64,000 bases of DNA from Ensifer sp. Root278. Its GTDB lineage: Bacteria; Pseudomonadota; Alphaproteobacteria; Rhizobiales; Rhizobiaceae. A program made the translations under genes and the position numbers. Where the stretch lies: the NCBI RefSeq assembly GCF_001429285.1, contig NZ_LMJJ01000040.1, positions 35 to 64,034 on the forward strand, given 5' to 3'. Shown here piece after piece: positions 24,601 to 33,463 of the stretch (positions within the stretch are counted from its first letter, which is position 1; every line of letters starts with the position of its first letter). The notes beneath the pieces are model-generated. The model had not been told where the DNA came from and ran no database searches. It worked only from the letters and a program-made list of their open reading frames with translations.

Positions 24601-25917
24601 TCACGCGGCGGCGAGTGCCGATTTCGCCGGCTTGCCGGCGACATAGGTTTCGACGATCGCGCGGTCGTCGCCCATGGTCTGCAGCAGGAAGAGTTCGTCG
24701 GCGAGCGAATTGACCACTTCGGCCCGAAGCGCCATTGCCGGCGTCGCCGCCATGTCGAGCACGATGAAGTCGGCATCGGTTCCGGCTTCGAGCGTGCCGA
24801 TCCTGTCGACGAGCGAGAGCGCCTCGGCATTGCCGCGCGTCATCATGAAGAAGCTGTCGAAGGGGTTCAGCCGCTCGCCCTGCAACTGCAGGATCTTGTA
24901 GGCCTCGTCGAGCGTCTTCAGCATGGAATAGCTGGTGCCGCCGCCGATGTCGGAGGCGACCGACGTGCGGACCGGCTTGTCCCTGCGGGTAAGCGCCCGC
25001 AGCGGAAAGAGGCCGGAGCCGAGGAAGAGGTTGGAGGTCGGGCAGAAGACGGCGACGGAGCCGGTCTCGCTCATCGCATCCGCCTCGCGCTCCGAAAGAT
25101 GGATGCAGTGGCCGAACAGGCTTTTCGGCCCGAGCAGGCCGTAGCGGGCGTAGACGTCGGTATAGTCCTTGGCTTCCGGATAGAGCTCGCAGGTGAAGGC
25201 GATCTCGTCGCGGTTTTCCGAAAGATGCGTCTGTACGTGCAGATCGGGGAACTCGTGCACCAACGATTTGGCGACGTCCATCTGCTCGGGCGTCGAGGTG
25301 ATGGCGAAGCGCGGGGTGATCGCCACGTGGTTGCGGCCCTTGCCGTGCCAGTCGCGGATCACCGCCCGAGTTTCGTTGTAGCCCACCTGCGGCGTGTCGA
25401 GCAGCCCTTGCGGTGCGTTGCGATCCATCATCACCTTGCCGGCGACCATGCGCATGTCACGGCGCAGCGCCTCGGCGAAGAAAGCGTCGGCGGACGCCTT
25501 GTGCACCGAGCAATAGGCCGTCGCGGTCGTCGTGCCATGGCGCACCATCTCGTCGAAGAAGAGCGTCGCAATGCGCTCGGCATGGGCGGTTTCGACGAAA
25601 CGGCACTCCTCCGGGAAGGTGTAGGTGTTCAGCCATTCGAGCAGGTTGGCGGCATAGGAGGCCATCACCTGCATCTGCGGGAAATGCAGGTGCGTGTCGA
25701 TGAAGCCGGGCACGATCAGGTGCGGGCGATGATCGACTTCTGCGACATCTTCAGGCGCGCTTGTCTTCACCACGGCGTAAGCGCCACTCGCAAGGATCTG
25801 GCCACCCTCGACCAGAAGTGCGCCGTCGCTCTCATAGCCATAGGCGGCGCTGTCGTCGATCGACGTTGGCGCGCGGTGGAAGCTCAGCAGTCGGCCGCGG
25901 ATGAGGGTGGTGGTCAT
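24601..25917 (-). CDS. guaD: guanine deaminase
   Basis: A 438-residue zinc amidohydrolase converting guanine to xanthine. The metal and active-site motifs are [35 protein letters not shown] and SVASDIGGGTSYSML, in the right order for GuaD. It overlaps the puuD stop by 4 bases (ATGA), so the two are coupled in one transcript that links guanine entry with urate oxidation. Confidence 0.93.
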   Translation of the reverse strand: MTTTLIRGRLLSFHRAPTSIDDSAAYGYESDGALLVEGGQILASGAYAVVKTSAPEDVAEVDHRPHLIVPGFIDTHLHFPQMQVMASYAANLLEWLNTYTFPEECRFVETAHAERIATLFFDEMVRHGTTTATAYCSVHKASADAFFAEALRRDMRMVAGKVMMDRNAPQGLLDTPQVGYNETRAVIRDWHGKGRNHVAITPRFAITSTPEQMDVAKSLVHEFPDLHVQTHLSENRDEIAFTCELYPEAKDYTDVYARYGLLGPKSLFGHCIHLSEREADAMSETGSVAVFCPTSNLFLGSGLFPLRALTRRDKPVRTSVASDIGGGTSYSMLKTLDEAYKILQLQGERLNPFDSFFMMTRGNAEALSLVDRIGTLEAGTDADFIVLDMAATPAMALRAEVVNSLADELFLLQTMGDDRAIVETYVAGKPAKSALAAA

Positions 25918-27152
25918 TGTGTCTTGCCTTCCTCGACGGCACTTTCGAACCAGGCTGTCAGCAGCTGGCGCTCGTCCGTCGTCATGTCCGTTACATTTCC
26001 GGGCGGCATCGCATGGCTGCGCCCGGCCTGGATATAGATTTCGCGGGCATGTGCGGCAATCTCCGCGTCGCTTTCCAGCACAACGCCCTTCGGCGCCTGG
26101 GTGATGCCCTCATAAACCGGCTCGGCCGCATGGCACATGGAACAACGGGTCGAGACCGTGTCCTTGACGGCGGGGAAGTGCGCGTTCGCGGCGAAGCGCG
26201 AAAAGACCGGTGCGACCTCGGCCTTCTCGCCGCCGGTCAGCACCTTCGGCACGGTCGAAAGCCACATGATCAGGATGAAGAGAAGCGCCGTGACGAGCCA
26301 GGTCCAGGTTGGCTTGCCCTTGCGGGCATGGGTGGTGTTGAACCAGTGGCGGATGGTGACGCCCATCAGGAAGACGAGTGCGGCGATGATCCAGTTGAAA
26401 GCCGTCGCGAAGGCCAGCGGATAGTGGTTCGACAGCATGAAGAAGATGACCGGCAGCGTCAGGTAGTTGTTGTGCAGCGAGCGCTGTTTCGCCTGGGCGC
26501 CGAGCTTCGGATCCGGCGTGCGCCCGGCGATGAGATCGGCGACGACGATCTTCTGGTTGGGGATGATGATAAAGAAGACGTTGGCCGACATGATCGTCGC
26601 GGTAAACGCGCCAAGATGCAGGAAGGCGGCGCGGCCGGTGAAGACCTGCGTGTAGCCCCAGGCCATGACGACGAGCGCCACATAGAGCAGCGCCATCAGC
26701 CCCCAGGTGTTGCCGCCGATCGGCGACTTGCAGAGCAGATCGTAGAAGATCCAGCCGATGCCGAGCGAGGCAAGCGAGATCAGGATCGCTGTGGTTGCGG
26801 AGATATCGAGCACATGGCGGTCGATCAGGAAAAGATCGGCGCCGCCGTAATAGACGAGACAGAGCATGGCGAAGCCCGAGAGCCACGTCATGTAGGATTC
26901 CCATTTGAACCAGGTGAGATGCTCAGGCATCGAGGCCGGCGCCACCAGGTATTTCTGGATGTGGTAGAAGCCGCCGCCATGCACCTGCCACTCCTCGCCA
27001 TAGGCGCCGACCGGCAGGTGGTCGCGCTTCGTGAGGCCGAGGTCGAGCGCGATGAAATAGAAGGATGAGCCGATCCAGGCGATGGCCGTGATCACGTGCA
27101 GCCAGCGGACGGCAAAGGCCAGCCATTCCCAGGCAATGGCGAACTCGTACAT
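25914..27152 (-). CDS. puuD: membrane urate hydroxylase PuuD
   Basis: A 412-residue inner-membrane urate oxidase. The N-terminal ~300 residues hold eight or so hydrophobic helices (start WEWLAFAVRWLHVITAIAWI), and the C-terminal part is a periplasmic cytochrome c domain with the haem motif CSMCH at residues 337-341 and a MPPGN methionine region. PuuD replaces soluble uricase and passes electrons to the respiratory chain instead of forming H2O2. AAGGGG lies upstream of the ATG. It heads the puuD-guaD unit, and a LysR gene just upstream on the same strand is a plausible regulator. Confidence 0.93.
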   Translation of the reverse strand: MYEFAIAWEWLAFAVRWLHVITAIAWIGSSFYFIALDLGLTKRDHLPVGAYGEEWQVHGGGFYHIQKYLVAPASMPEHLTWFKWESYMTWLSGFAMLCLVYYGGADLFLIDRHVLDISATTAILISLASLGIGWIFYDLLCKSPIGGNTWGLMALLYVALVVMAWGYTQVFTGRAAFLHLGAFTATIMSANVFFIIIPNQKIVVADLIAGRTPDPKLGAQAKQRSLHNNYLTLPVIFFMLSNHYPLAFATAFNWIIAALVFLMGVTIRHWFNTTHARKGKPTWTWLVTALLFILIMWLSTVPKVLTGGEKAEVAPVFSRFAANAHFPAVKDTVSTRCSMCHAAEPVYEGITQAPKGVVLESDAEIAAHAREIYIQAGRSHAMPPGNVTDMTTDERQLLTAWFESAVEEGKTQ

Positions 27153-27225
27153 TCAGATCCCCTTTTGTCTCTATCGCTGCACCTTGCGCAAAAACGACGG
27201 AGGGGAAAAGGGGGCAGGGCTCTCG

Positions 27226-28140
27226 TCAAGCGCTATTTGCGTGCAGGAAGCTCGGCGGACAAAGCTCGCCGAGGATCCAGTCGCGGAAAATCCGGATCTT
27301 GGGCGTGTTGCGGCGCGCGTGCGGATAGGCAAGCCAGTAGTCGCAGCCGTCGCTGCAGCGCAGATCAAAGGGCTGGTAGAGCCGGCCGAGCGCGACATCA
27401 TCCGGATAGAATTCCGGCGTCAGGATGGCGACGCCCTGGCCGGCGACGGCTGCGCGTGCCTCGAAGGTCTGTGCGCCAAGCCGGCTGTGCGGCCGTCCCT
27501 CGAGATCGGGATCGTCGACCCCGGCGGCCTTGAACCACATCGGCCACCAGGGATCGCCGGCATCGATGATGCGAAGCTTCAAGAGGTCGCGTGGTTCGTG
27601 TACGCCGCCGATGGTCTCGGCGAGCGCCGGGCTCAGCATCGGGCTGAACTCGACGCGCATGAGCGGATGGGTGTCGAGGCCGGGCCAGACGCCCCCGCCG
27701 GAGCGGATCGCGAGGTCCGCGGGCTCGCGGCTAAAATCGGTGAGCGAGTCGCTCGTCGTCAGCCGCACGGCGATGTTGGGATGGGCAAGCTGGAAGCTGC
27801 CGATGTTGCGGGCAAGCCATTGCGAGGCGAAGGTCGGGGTCGAACTGATGAGGAGCGCGCTGTCGATATCGCCGCGGGCATTGGAGACGGCTTCCTGCAG
27901 CATCTCGAAGGCTTCGGTCACACGCGGTGCCAGCCGCTGGCCGACGTCGGTCAGCGAGATCTGACGCGGGCGCCGCAGGAAAAGCGGTTCGCCGACATTC
28001 TCCTCGATCAACTTGATCTGGTAGCTGACGGCGGTCTGGGTCATGCCCAGTTCTTCGCCGGCCTTGGTGAAACTGCCGAGCCTGGCGACCGCTTCGAAGA
28101 CCCGCAGCGCATTCAGCGGAAACTGCTTCGACATCTTCAT
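27226..28140 (-). CDS. LysR-family regulator (GcvA-like)
   Basis: About 304 residues. The N-terminal helix-turn-helix has the pattern FPLNALRVFEAVARLGSFTK and TQTAVSYQIKLIEENVGEPL typical of the GcvA-like subgroup. The effector domain follows with TFASQWLARNIGSFQLAHPN. It lies directly upstream of puuD on the same strand and between puuD and xdhB, so control of purine-catabolic genes is likely but unproven. Starts at 28161, 28140 and 28134 are all in frame; 28140 is chosen for a modest purine-rich site. Confidence 0.82.
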   Translation of the reverse strand: MKMSKQFPLNALRVFEAVARLGSFTKAGEELGMTQTAVSYQIKLIEENVGEPLFLRRPRQISLTDVGQRLAPRVTEAFEMLQEAVSNARGDIDSALLISSTPTFASQWLARNIGSFQLAHPNIAVRLTTSDSLTDFSREPADLAIRSGGGVWPGLDTHPLMRVEFSPMLSPALAETIGGVHEPRDLLKLRIIDAGDPWWPMWFKAAGVDDPDLEGRPHSRLGAQTFEARAAVAGQGVAILTPEFYPDDVALGRLYQPFDLRCSDGCDYWLAYPHARRNTPKIRIFRDWILGELCPPSFLHANSA

Positions 28141-28241
28141 GGATAAGTTCTCTTGATGCATGCAGACGGATGTTCGATTGGATTTCGATCCTCCTCCACG
28201 GCATCCTCCAAGTCAACTTCCCAAGACGAACAGGTGCTGAA

Positions 28242-28490
28242 ATGAGTTGCGACACATTCGAACGTACTGAAAGAAAACCATTTCTTTCAATCGAGCCGGT
28301 CATACGGCTCACGGCTGCCCTGTTCGGCGGCCTCGTTGCCCCCAAGCCGATGCTGGATGTCAACGCTCTCTCCGACCACATGAAGGGAGATATGGGTTTC
28401 ATGGATGTCCATAGCCCGCATAGCGACGACGAGGAGGCGATGGCCAACGCCCGTCGCCTGCTCAGCATCAATGAGTTGCCGCGGATTTGA
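28242..28490 (+). CDS. small hypothetical protein
   Basis: About 82 residues starting MSCDTFERTERKPFLSIEPV and ending NARRLLSINELPRI, acidic in the middle. I recognise no domain. AGGTG lies 5 bases before the ATG at 28242. It faces away from the LysR regulator and converges with xdhB, whose stop is 19 bp beyond its own. An in-frame start at 28170 would overlap the regulator's promoter region. Confidence 0.5.
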   Translation: MSCDTFERTERKPFLSIEPVIRLTAALFGGLVAPKPMLDVNALSDHMKGDMGFMDVHSPHSDDEEAMANARRLLSINELPRI

Positions 28491-28508
28491 GGCAAATCTT
28501 GATGGCCG

Positions 28509-30851
28509 TCAGCGATCTCGCAGACGCTCGACGGCCATCAGCACACGCTCCGGTGTTGCCGGGGCATCGAGCCGCGGGCACTCGCGATAATCCGCGACAC
28601 TGGCGACTGCCATGGAAAGCGCCTCCAGAACCGAGATCGGCAGCATGAAGGGCGGCTCTCCTACCGCCTTGGAGCGGCCGATGGTCTTCTCGGTATTGCT
28701 CGACCATTCGGCGAGCTTCACATTGAAGATCTTCGGCCGGTCGGAAGCGAGCGGGATCTTGTAGGTGGAGGGGGCGTGGGTGCGAAGCCGGCCCTTGTCG
28801 TCCCACCACAGTTCCTCCGTCGTTAGCCAGCCCATCCCTTGCACGAAGCCGCCCTCGATCTGGCCGATGTCGATCGCCGGGTTCAACGAACGGCCGACAT
28901 CGTGCAGCACGTCGACACGGTCGACCATGTATTCGCCGGTCAGCGTATCGACAGACATTTCCGAAACCGAAGCGCCATAGGCGAAATAGTAGAAGGGTGT
29001 GCCGCGGCCGCTGGCACGGTCCCAGTGGATCTTCGGCGTCTTGTAATAGCCGGCCGCCGACAGCTGGATGCGGCCCATATAGGCCTGCTTGATGAATTCG
29101 GGGAAAGGCACCAGCTCTTCACCGATCTTCACATGGTTGGGCACGAAGCTGACATGATCAGGCGTCGTCTGCCAGCGCTCGCAGGCGAAGGCGACCAGCC
29201 GCTCCTTGATCTGGCGCGCGGCGTCATGAGCCGCCATGCCGTTCAAGTCCGAGCCCGAGGAGGCGGCGGTTGCAGAGGTGTTCGGCACCTTGCCGGTGGT
29301 TGTCGCGGTGATGCGCACCCGGTCGAGGTCGACCTGGAAACTGTCGGCAATCACCTGCGCAACCTTGATATAGAGGCCCTGGCCCATCTCGGTGCCGCCA
29401 TGGTTCAGGTGGATCGAGCCGTCCTGATAGATGTGCACCAGAGCACCCGCCTGGTTGAAGGCGGTCATGGTGAAGGAGATGCCGAATTTCACCGGCGTCA
29501 GCGCGATGCCCTTGCGGATGATGCGGCTCGTCTTGTTGAAGTCGAGGATCGCCTGGCGACGCGCCTGATAGTCGGCGCTCTCCTCAAGCTCGGCGACGAT
29601 GCGGGCAATGATGTTGTCTTCGACCCTCTGGTGGTAGGGCGTGAGGTCCCGGCCCGAGCCGTTCTCGCCATAGAAGTTCAGCTTGCGGATCTCCAGCGGA
29701 TCCTTGCCGAGCTGGTAGGCGATTTCCTCGATGATGCGTTCGCCGCCGACCATCCCTTGAGGCCCGCCGAAGCCGCGATAGGCGGTGTTGGAGACCGTGT
29801 TGGTCTTCAGCGGCTGCGAGGTGAGCTTCACATGCGGGTAGAAATAGGAGCTGTCGGCATGGAAGAGTGCCCGGTCGGTGACGGGGCCGGAGAGGTCCGA
29901 CGAAAAGCCACAGCGCGCCGCATAGTTGGCATGAACCGCATGGATGCGGCCGTCGTCGTCGTAGCCGACGTCGTAGTCGACGAGGAAGTCATGGCGCTTG
30001 CCGGTTGCCGTCATATCCTCGTCCCGGTCGGGGCGGAACTTGACGGCGCGATTGAGCTTCTTTGCCGCAACCGCGGCAAGGGCGGCGAACTGGTTGCCCT
30101 GCGTTTCCTTGCCGCCAAAGCCGCCGCCCATGCGGCGGACGTTCACCGTCACCGCATTTGAGGGCACGCCGAGCACATGCGAGACCATGTGCTGGATCTC
30201 GCTCGGATGCTGGGTCGAGGACCAGACGGTGACCTCGTCGTCCTCGCCGGGTATGGCGAGCGCGATATGGCCTTCGAGGTAGAAGTGCTCCTGGCCGCCG
30301 ATGCGCATTTGCCCTTTGAGCCGGCGTGGGGCCTTTTCCAGCTCCGCCTCGGCGTCGCCGCGCTGCAGGGTCAGCGGCTGGGTCACCAGCTCGCCGCCAT
30401 GGGCGACCGAGTCGAGAATGTCGGTGAAATGCGGCAGGTCGCGATAGGTGATATTCGCCAGCCGTGCGGCCCGGCGGGCGATGTCGCGGGTCTCGGCGAT
30501 CACCGCAAAGGCGGGTTGCCCATGAAACTGCACGAGACCATCGGCAAGCACTGGCTCGTCATGCAGGTGGCTCGGGCTGATGTCGTTGGAATGCGGCATG
30601 TCCCTGGCGGTGAGCACACAGACGACCCCGGGTACGGCGGCGACGGCCGAGAGGTCCATCGCGGTGATCTCCGCATGCGCCCGGTCGGTCATGCCGAGTG
30701 CGCCATGCAACGTGCCCACGGGTTCCGGCATGTCGTCGATATAGTCGGCGGTGCCGGCGACATGTTTGTGGGCGCTGTCGTGGCGCTGCGCCGCGTGCAT
30801 CTCGCCCCGGATTGCCTTGCGTTCCTCGAAGGTGGACTTGTCCATGATCAT
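28509..30851 (-). CDS. xdhB: xanthine dehydrogenase, molybdenum-binding subunit
   Basis: A 780-residue large subunit of bacterial xanthine dehydrogenase. It carries the molybdopterin-cofactor domains: QHFYLEGH-like EHFYLEGHIALA, RRMGGGFGGKETQG, AYRGFGGPQG, LNHGGTEMGQGLYIKVAQ and the active-site Glu in KAVGEPPFMLP. It oxidises hypoxanthine and xanthine to urate. Its start overlaps the xdhA stop by 4 bases (ATGA). In S. meliloti the equivalent operon is bdhA-xdhA2-xdhB2. The insertion factor xdhC, often the next gene, is absent here. Confidence 0.94.
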   Translation of the reverse strand: MIMDKSTFEERKAIRGEMHAAQRHDSAHKHVAGTADYIDDMPEPVGTLHGALGMTDRAHAEITAMDLSAVAAVPGVVCVLTARDMPHSNDISPSHLHDEPVLADGLVQFHGQPAFAVIAETRDIARRAARLANITYRDLPHFTDILDSVAHGGELVTQPLTLQRGDAEAELEKAPRRLKGQMRIGGQEHFYLEGHIALAIPGEDDEVTVWSSTQHPSEIQHMVSHVLGVPSNAVTVNVRRMGGGFGGKETQGNQFAALAAVAAKKLNRAVKFRPDRDEDMTATGKRHDFLVDYDVGYDDDGRIHAVHANYAARCGFSSDLSGPVTDRALFHADSSYFYPHVKLTSQPLKTNTVSNTAYRGFGGPQGMVGGERIIEEIAYQLGKDPLEIRKLNFYGENGSGRDLTPYHQRVEDNIIARIVAELEESADYQARRQAILDFNKTSRIIRKGIALTPVKFGISFTMTAFNQAGALVHIYQDGSIHLNHGGTEMGQGLYIKVAQVIADSFQVDLDRVRITATTTGKVPNTSATAASSGSDLNGMAAHDAARQIKERLVAFACERWQTTPDHVSFVPNHVKIGEELVPFPEFIKQAYMGRIQLSAAGYYKTPKIHWDRASGRGTPFYYFAYGASVSEMSVDTLTGEYMVDRVDVLHDVGRSLNPAIDIGQIEGGFVQGMGWLTTEELWWDDKGRLRTHAPSTYKIPLASDRPKIFNVKLAEWSSNTEKTIGRSKAVGEPPFMLPISVLEALSMAVASVADYRECPRLDAPATPERVLMAVERLRDR

Positions 30852-32347
30852 CTGTCTCCCGCGGCGTAGCGCACCAGTTGCGCGGGCTCGCCACCGCTTT
30901 CCAGGAAGAAACGCATCAAGAGGTTTTTCGCCGCCAGCATGCGGTAGTCGCTTGTCGCCCGCCAGTCGGTGAGCGGCTGGTAGTCGGTCTCGAAGGCGAC
31001 TTGTGCTGCGCGAACCGTCTCCTCGGTCCAGGGCTTGCCGATCAGCGCCGTTTCCACATTCGTGGCGCGCTTCGGCGTGCCGGCCATGCCGCCGAAGGCG
31101 ATGCGGGCGGAGCGGACCACTCCGCCGTCTACCGACAGGCGGAAGGCGCCGAGCAGGGCGGAAATGTCCTCGTCGCGGCGTTTTGAGATCTTGTAGGCGG
31201 CAAAGAGATCGCCGGCCGGAAGACTTGGCACGAAGATGCTTTCGACGAATTCGCCCGGCTTACGGTCCTGTTTGCCATAGGCGATGAAGAATTCTTCGAG
31301 CGGCAGCGTCCGGCGACCCTCCGTCGAGCGCAGCGTCACGGTGGCGTCGAGCACGATCAAGGGCGGCGGGCTGTCGCCGATCGGCGAGCCGTTGGCGATG
31401 TTGCCGCCGATCGTGCCCATGTTGCGCACCTGCTCGCCGCCGATCCGGTCGATCAGCGGGCCGAGGCCGGGAAAGGCTTTGCCAAGCGCGGCATAGGCCA
31501 TCGTGTAGCTAACGCCGGCACCGATCGTCAGACCCGGCTCCGTCTCCTCGATGCGCTGCAACTCGGCAATGCCGTTGATGAAGATGGCCGGGTTGATCGG
31601 CCGCATCTGCTTGGTCACCCAGAGGCCGACATCGGTGGAACCGCCAACCACGGTCGCCCCCGGATTGTCGGCAAGCGCTGTCGCCAGGCCGTCGCCGTCC
31701 GCAGGCACGATCAGACAGGTGTCGCCCTGGCGAATGGTGATCGTCTCGGTCGGCGCCAGTGCCTTCAGCCGGGCGGTGATCGTTTCGCGTTCTCGCGTGA
31801 TCGGGTCGAAGATTTCGGAGGGGCGCGCCTTTGCCGCCGCTTCCGCGGCGCGCACGATCGGCTCATAGCCGGTGCAACGACAGAGGTTGCCCTGCAGCGC
31901 CTTTTCGATATCAGCGCGGCTGGGATCGTCGTTTGCGAGCCACAGGCCATAGAGCGACATGACGAAGCCGGGCGTGCAGAAGCCGCATTGCGATCCGTGG
32001 AAATCGACCATCGCCTGCTGCACCGGATGCAGCGTCCCGTCCTGGCCGGCAAGATGCTCGACGGTGACGACATGGGTTGCCTGCAGCGAGCCGAGGAAAC
32101 GGATGCACGCGTTGACGGCTTCATAGACGAGCCTGTCGCCGGCAAGCCTTCCGACGAGCACGGTGCAAGCGCCGCAGTCGCCCTCCGCACAACCTTCCTT
32201 GGTGCCGGTCAACCGACGCTCCAACCTCAGGTAATCGAGCAGGGTCGCGGCCGGTGCGATGTCGGAAAGCGCGACCTCGCGATCGTTGAGGATGAAGCTG
32301 ATGCTTCCGTTTGGCTGGGGCATGCCACTCATTCCCTGCTGCTGCAT
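30848..32347 (-). CDS. xdhA: xanthine dehydrogenase, FeS/FAD subunit
   Basis: About 499 residues with an N-terminal plant-ferredoxin [2Fe-2S] domain (CAEGDCGACTVL), a second [2Fe-2S] domain (SQCGFCTPGF and GNLCRCTGYEPI), and a FAD-binding domain (GGSTDVGLWVTKQMR, RNMGTIGGNIANGSPIGDSPP). It passes electrons from the Mo site in XdhB to NAD+. The start is ambiguous: ATG 32347 and ATG 32323 are in frame, and GTG 32362 is possible. It follows bdhA by about 84 bp on the same strand and couples to xdhB by a 4-base overlap. Confidence 0.93.
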   Translation of the reverse strand: MQQQGMSGMPQPNGSISFILNDREVALSDIAPAATLLDYLRLERRLTGTKEGCAEGDCGACTVLVGRLAGDRLVYEAVNACIRFLGSLQATHVVTVEHLAGQDGTLHPVQQAMVDFHGSQCGFCTPGFVMSLYGLWLANDDPSRADIEKALQGNLCRCTGYEPIVRAAEAAAKARPSEIFDPITRERETITARLKALAPTETITIRQGDTCLIVPADGDGLATALADNPGATVVGGSTDVGLWVTKQMRPINPAIFINGIAELQRIEETEPGLTIGAGVSYTMAYAALGKAFPGLGPLIDRIGGEQVRNMGTIGGNIANGSPIGDSPPPLIVLDATVTLRSTEGRRTLPLEEFFIAYGKQDRKPGEFVESIFVPSLPAGDLFAAYKISKRRDEDISALLGAFRLSVDGGVVRSARIAFGGMAGTPKRATNVETALIGKPWTEETVRAAQVAFETDYQPLTDWRATSDYRMLAAKNLLMRFFLESGGEPAQLVRYAAGDR

Positions 32348-32431
32348 ATTGCCTGAAATCACTTTGATCTTAGGTGGTTATGCAGAAAAGCAAAGGGCCG
32401 TGGAAATTTTTGGCTGTGTCCGTGCGTGTGG

Positions 32432-33208
32432 CTACTGTGCCGTCCAGCCGCCGTCCATCGACACATGCGTGCCGGTGATCTGGGCGGCATCGTCGCCGGC
32501 GAGATAGACGGCAAGCGCTGCCACCTGTTCGACGGTGATGAACTTCTTGGTCGGCTGGCCCTTCAGCATCACGTCGTTGATGACCTGCTGTTCGGTGATG
32601 CCGCGGGTGCGTGCCTGATCGGGGATCTGCTTTTCGACGAGCGGCGTCAGCACGTAGCCCGGGCAGATCGAATTTGCGGTGATACCGTTTTCGGCGACTT
32701 CGAGAGCGACGGTCTTGGTCAGGCCGAGGACGCCGTGCTTGGCGGCGACATAGGCCGCCTTGAATGGCGAAGCGACGAGGCCATGGGCGGAAGCGATGTT
32801 GATGATGCGGCCCCAGCCTTTCGCCTTCATGCCGGGAATGGCGGCGCGGATCGTGTGGAAGGAGGAGGAAAGGTTGATCGCGATAATACGATCCCATTGC
32901 TCGATCGGGAAATCCTCGACCTTCTCGACATATTGGATGCCGGCATTGTTGACGAGGATATCGACGCTGCCGAAGTGCTCGGTTGCGGTCGCGATCAGAT
33001 CAGCGATCTCGGCGGGTTTCGTCATGTCGGCGCCGTGATAAAGCACCGTTCCGCTCGTCAGCGCGCTGACGTCGTCCGTCGCTTGTCTGATCTCATCCGG
33101 GCTGCCGAAGCCGTTCAGCACGATGTTGGCGCCGCCCTTGGCGAAAGCCTTGGCGATCGCAAGCCCGATTCCGCTCGTCGAACCGGTGATGACCGCTGTT
33201 TTCGTCAT
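32432..33208 (-). CDS. bdhA: D-3-hydroxybutyrate dehydrogenase
   Basis: A 258-residue short-chain dehydrogenase converting 3-hydroxybutyrate to acetoacetate in PHB turnover. It has the NAD motif TGSTSGIGLAIA, NNAG, the catalytic S (IASAHGL) and YVAAKHG, and the 3-hydroxybutyrate dehydrogenase signature SICPGYVLTPLVEKQIPDQA with a QPTKKFITVEQVA helix. GGGAGAG precedes the ATG at 33208; a much longer frame upstream is not coding. It is first in the bdhA-xdhA-xdhB operon. A TGC-N3-GCA inverted repeat lies 37 bp before its start. Confidence 0.93.
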   Translation of the reverse strand: MTKTAVITGSTSGIGLAIAKAFAKGGANIVLNGFGSPDEIRQATDDVSALTSGTVLYHGADMTKPAEIADLIATATEHFGSVDILVNNAGIQYVEKVEDFPIEQWDRIIAINLSSSFHTIRAAIPGMKAKGWGRIINIASAHGLVASPFKAAYVAAKHGVLGLTKTVALEVAENGITANSICPGYVLTPLVEKQIPDQARTRGITEQQVINDVMLKGQPTKKFITVEQVAALAVYLAGDDAAQITGTHVSMDGGWTAQ

Positions 33209-33244
33209 TGTTGCTCTCTCCCTTCGTGGCGCTGCGGGCTGCTT

Positions 33245-33259
33245 TGTTGCGGCGCAACA
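33245..33259. promoter_or_regulatory. inverted repeat upstream of bdhA
   Basis: TGTTGC-GGC-GCAACA is a perfect 6-3-6 inverted repeat 37 bp upstream of bdhA. Its TGC-N3-GCA core resembles the TGC-rich site recognised by the PHB regulator PhaR/AniA, which would make sense for bdhA. The link is inference from memory of the motif. Confidence 0.35.
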
Positions 33260-33463
33260 GCGCCAGCCTACGCGTAAAACGGGCGCACTGACAATTGTGT
33301 TTTTGAGCTCCGGGCCGCAGAGTTGCCGCGGGGGCCAGCGAAGCCGATCGGTTGCGTTTTGTTTTCGTTTGACATTCGTTTTGCCATCGTATTGAAGTTT
33401 TCGAAATGAGATCCCGCCCTTGAGGACGGGTGAATAAACATGCGTGTGGCCGGGGAGGGGCAT

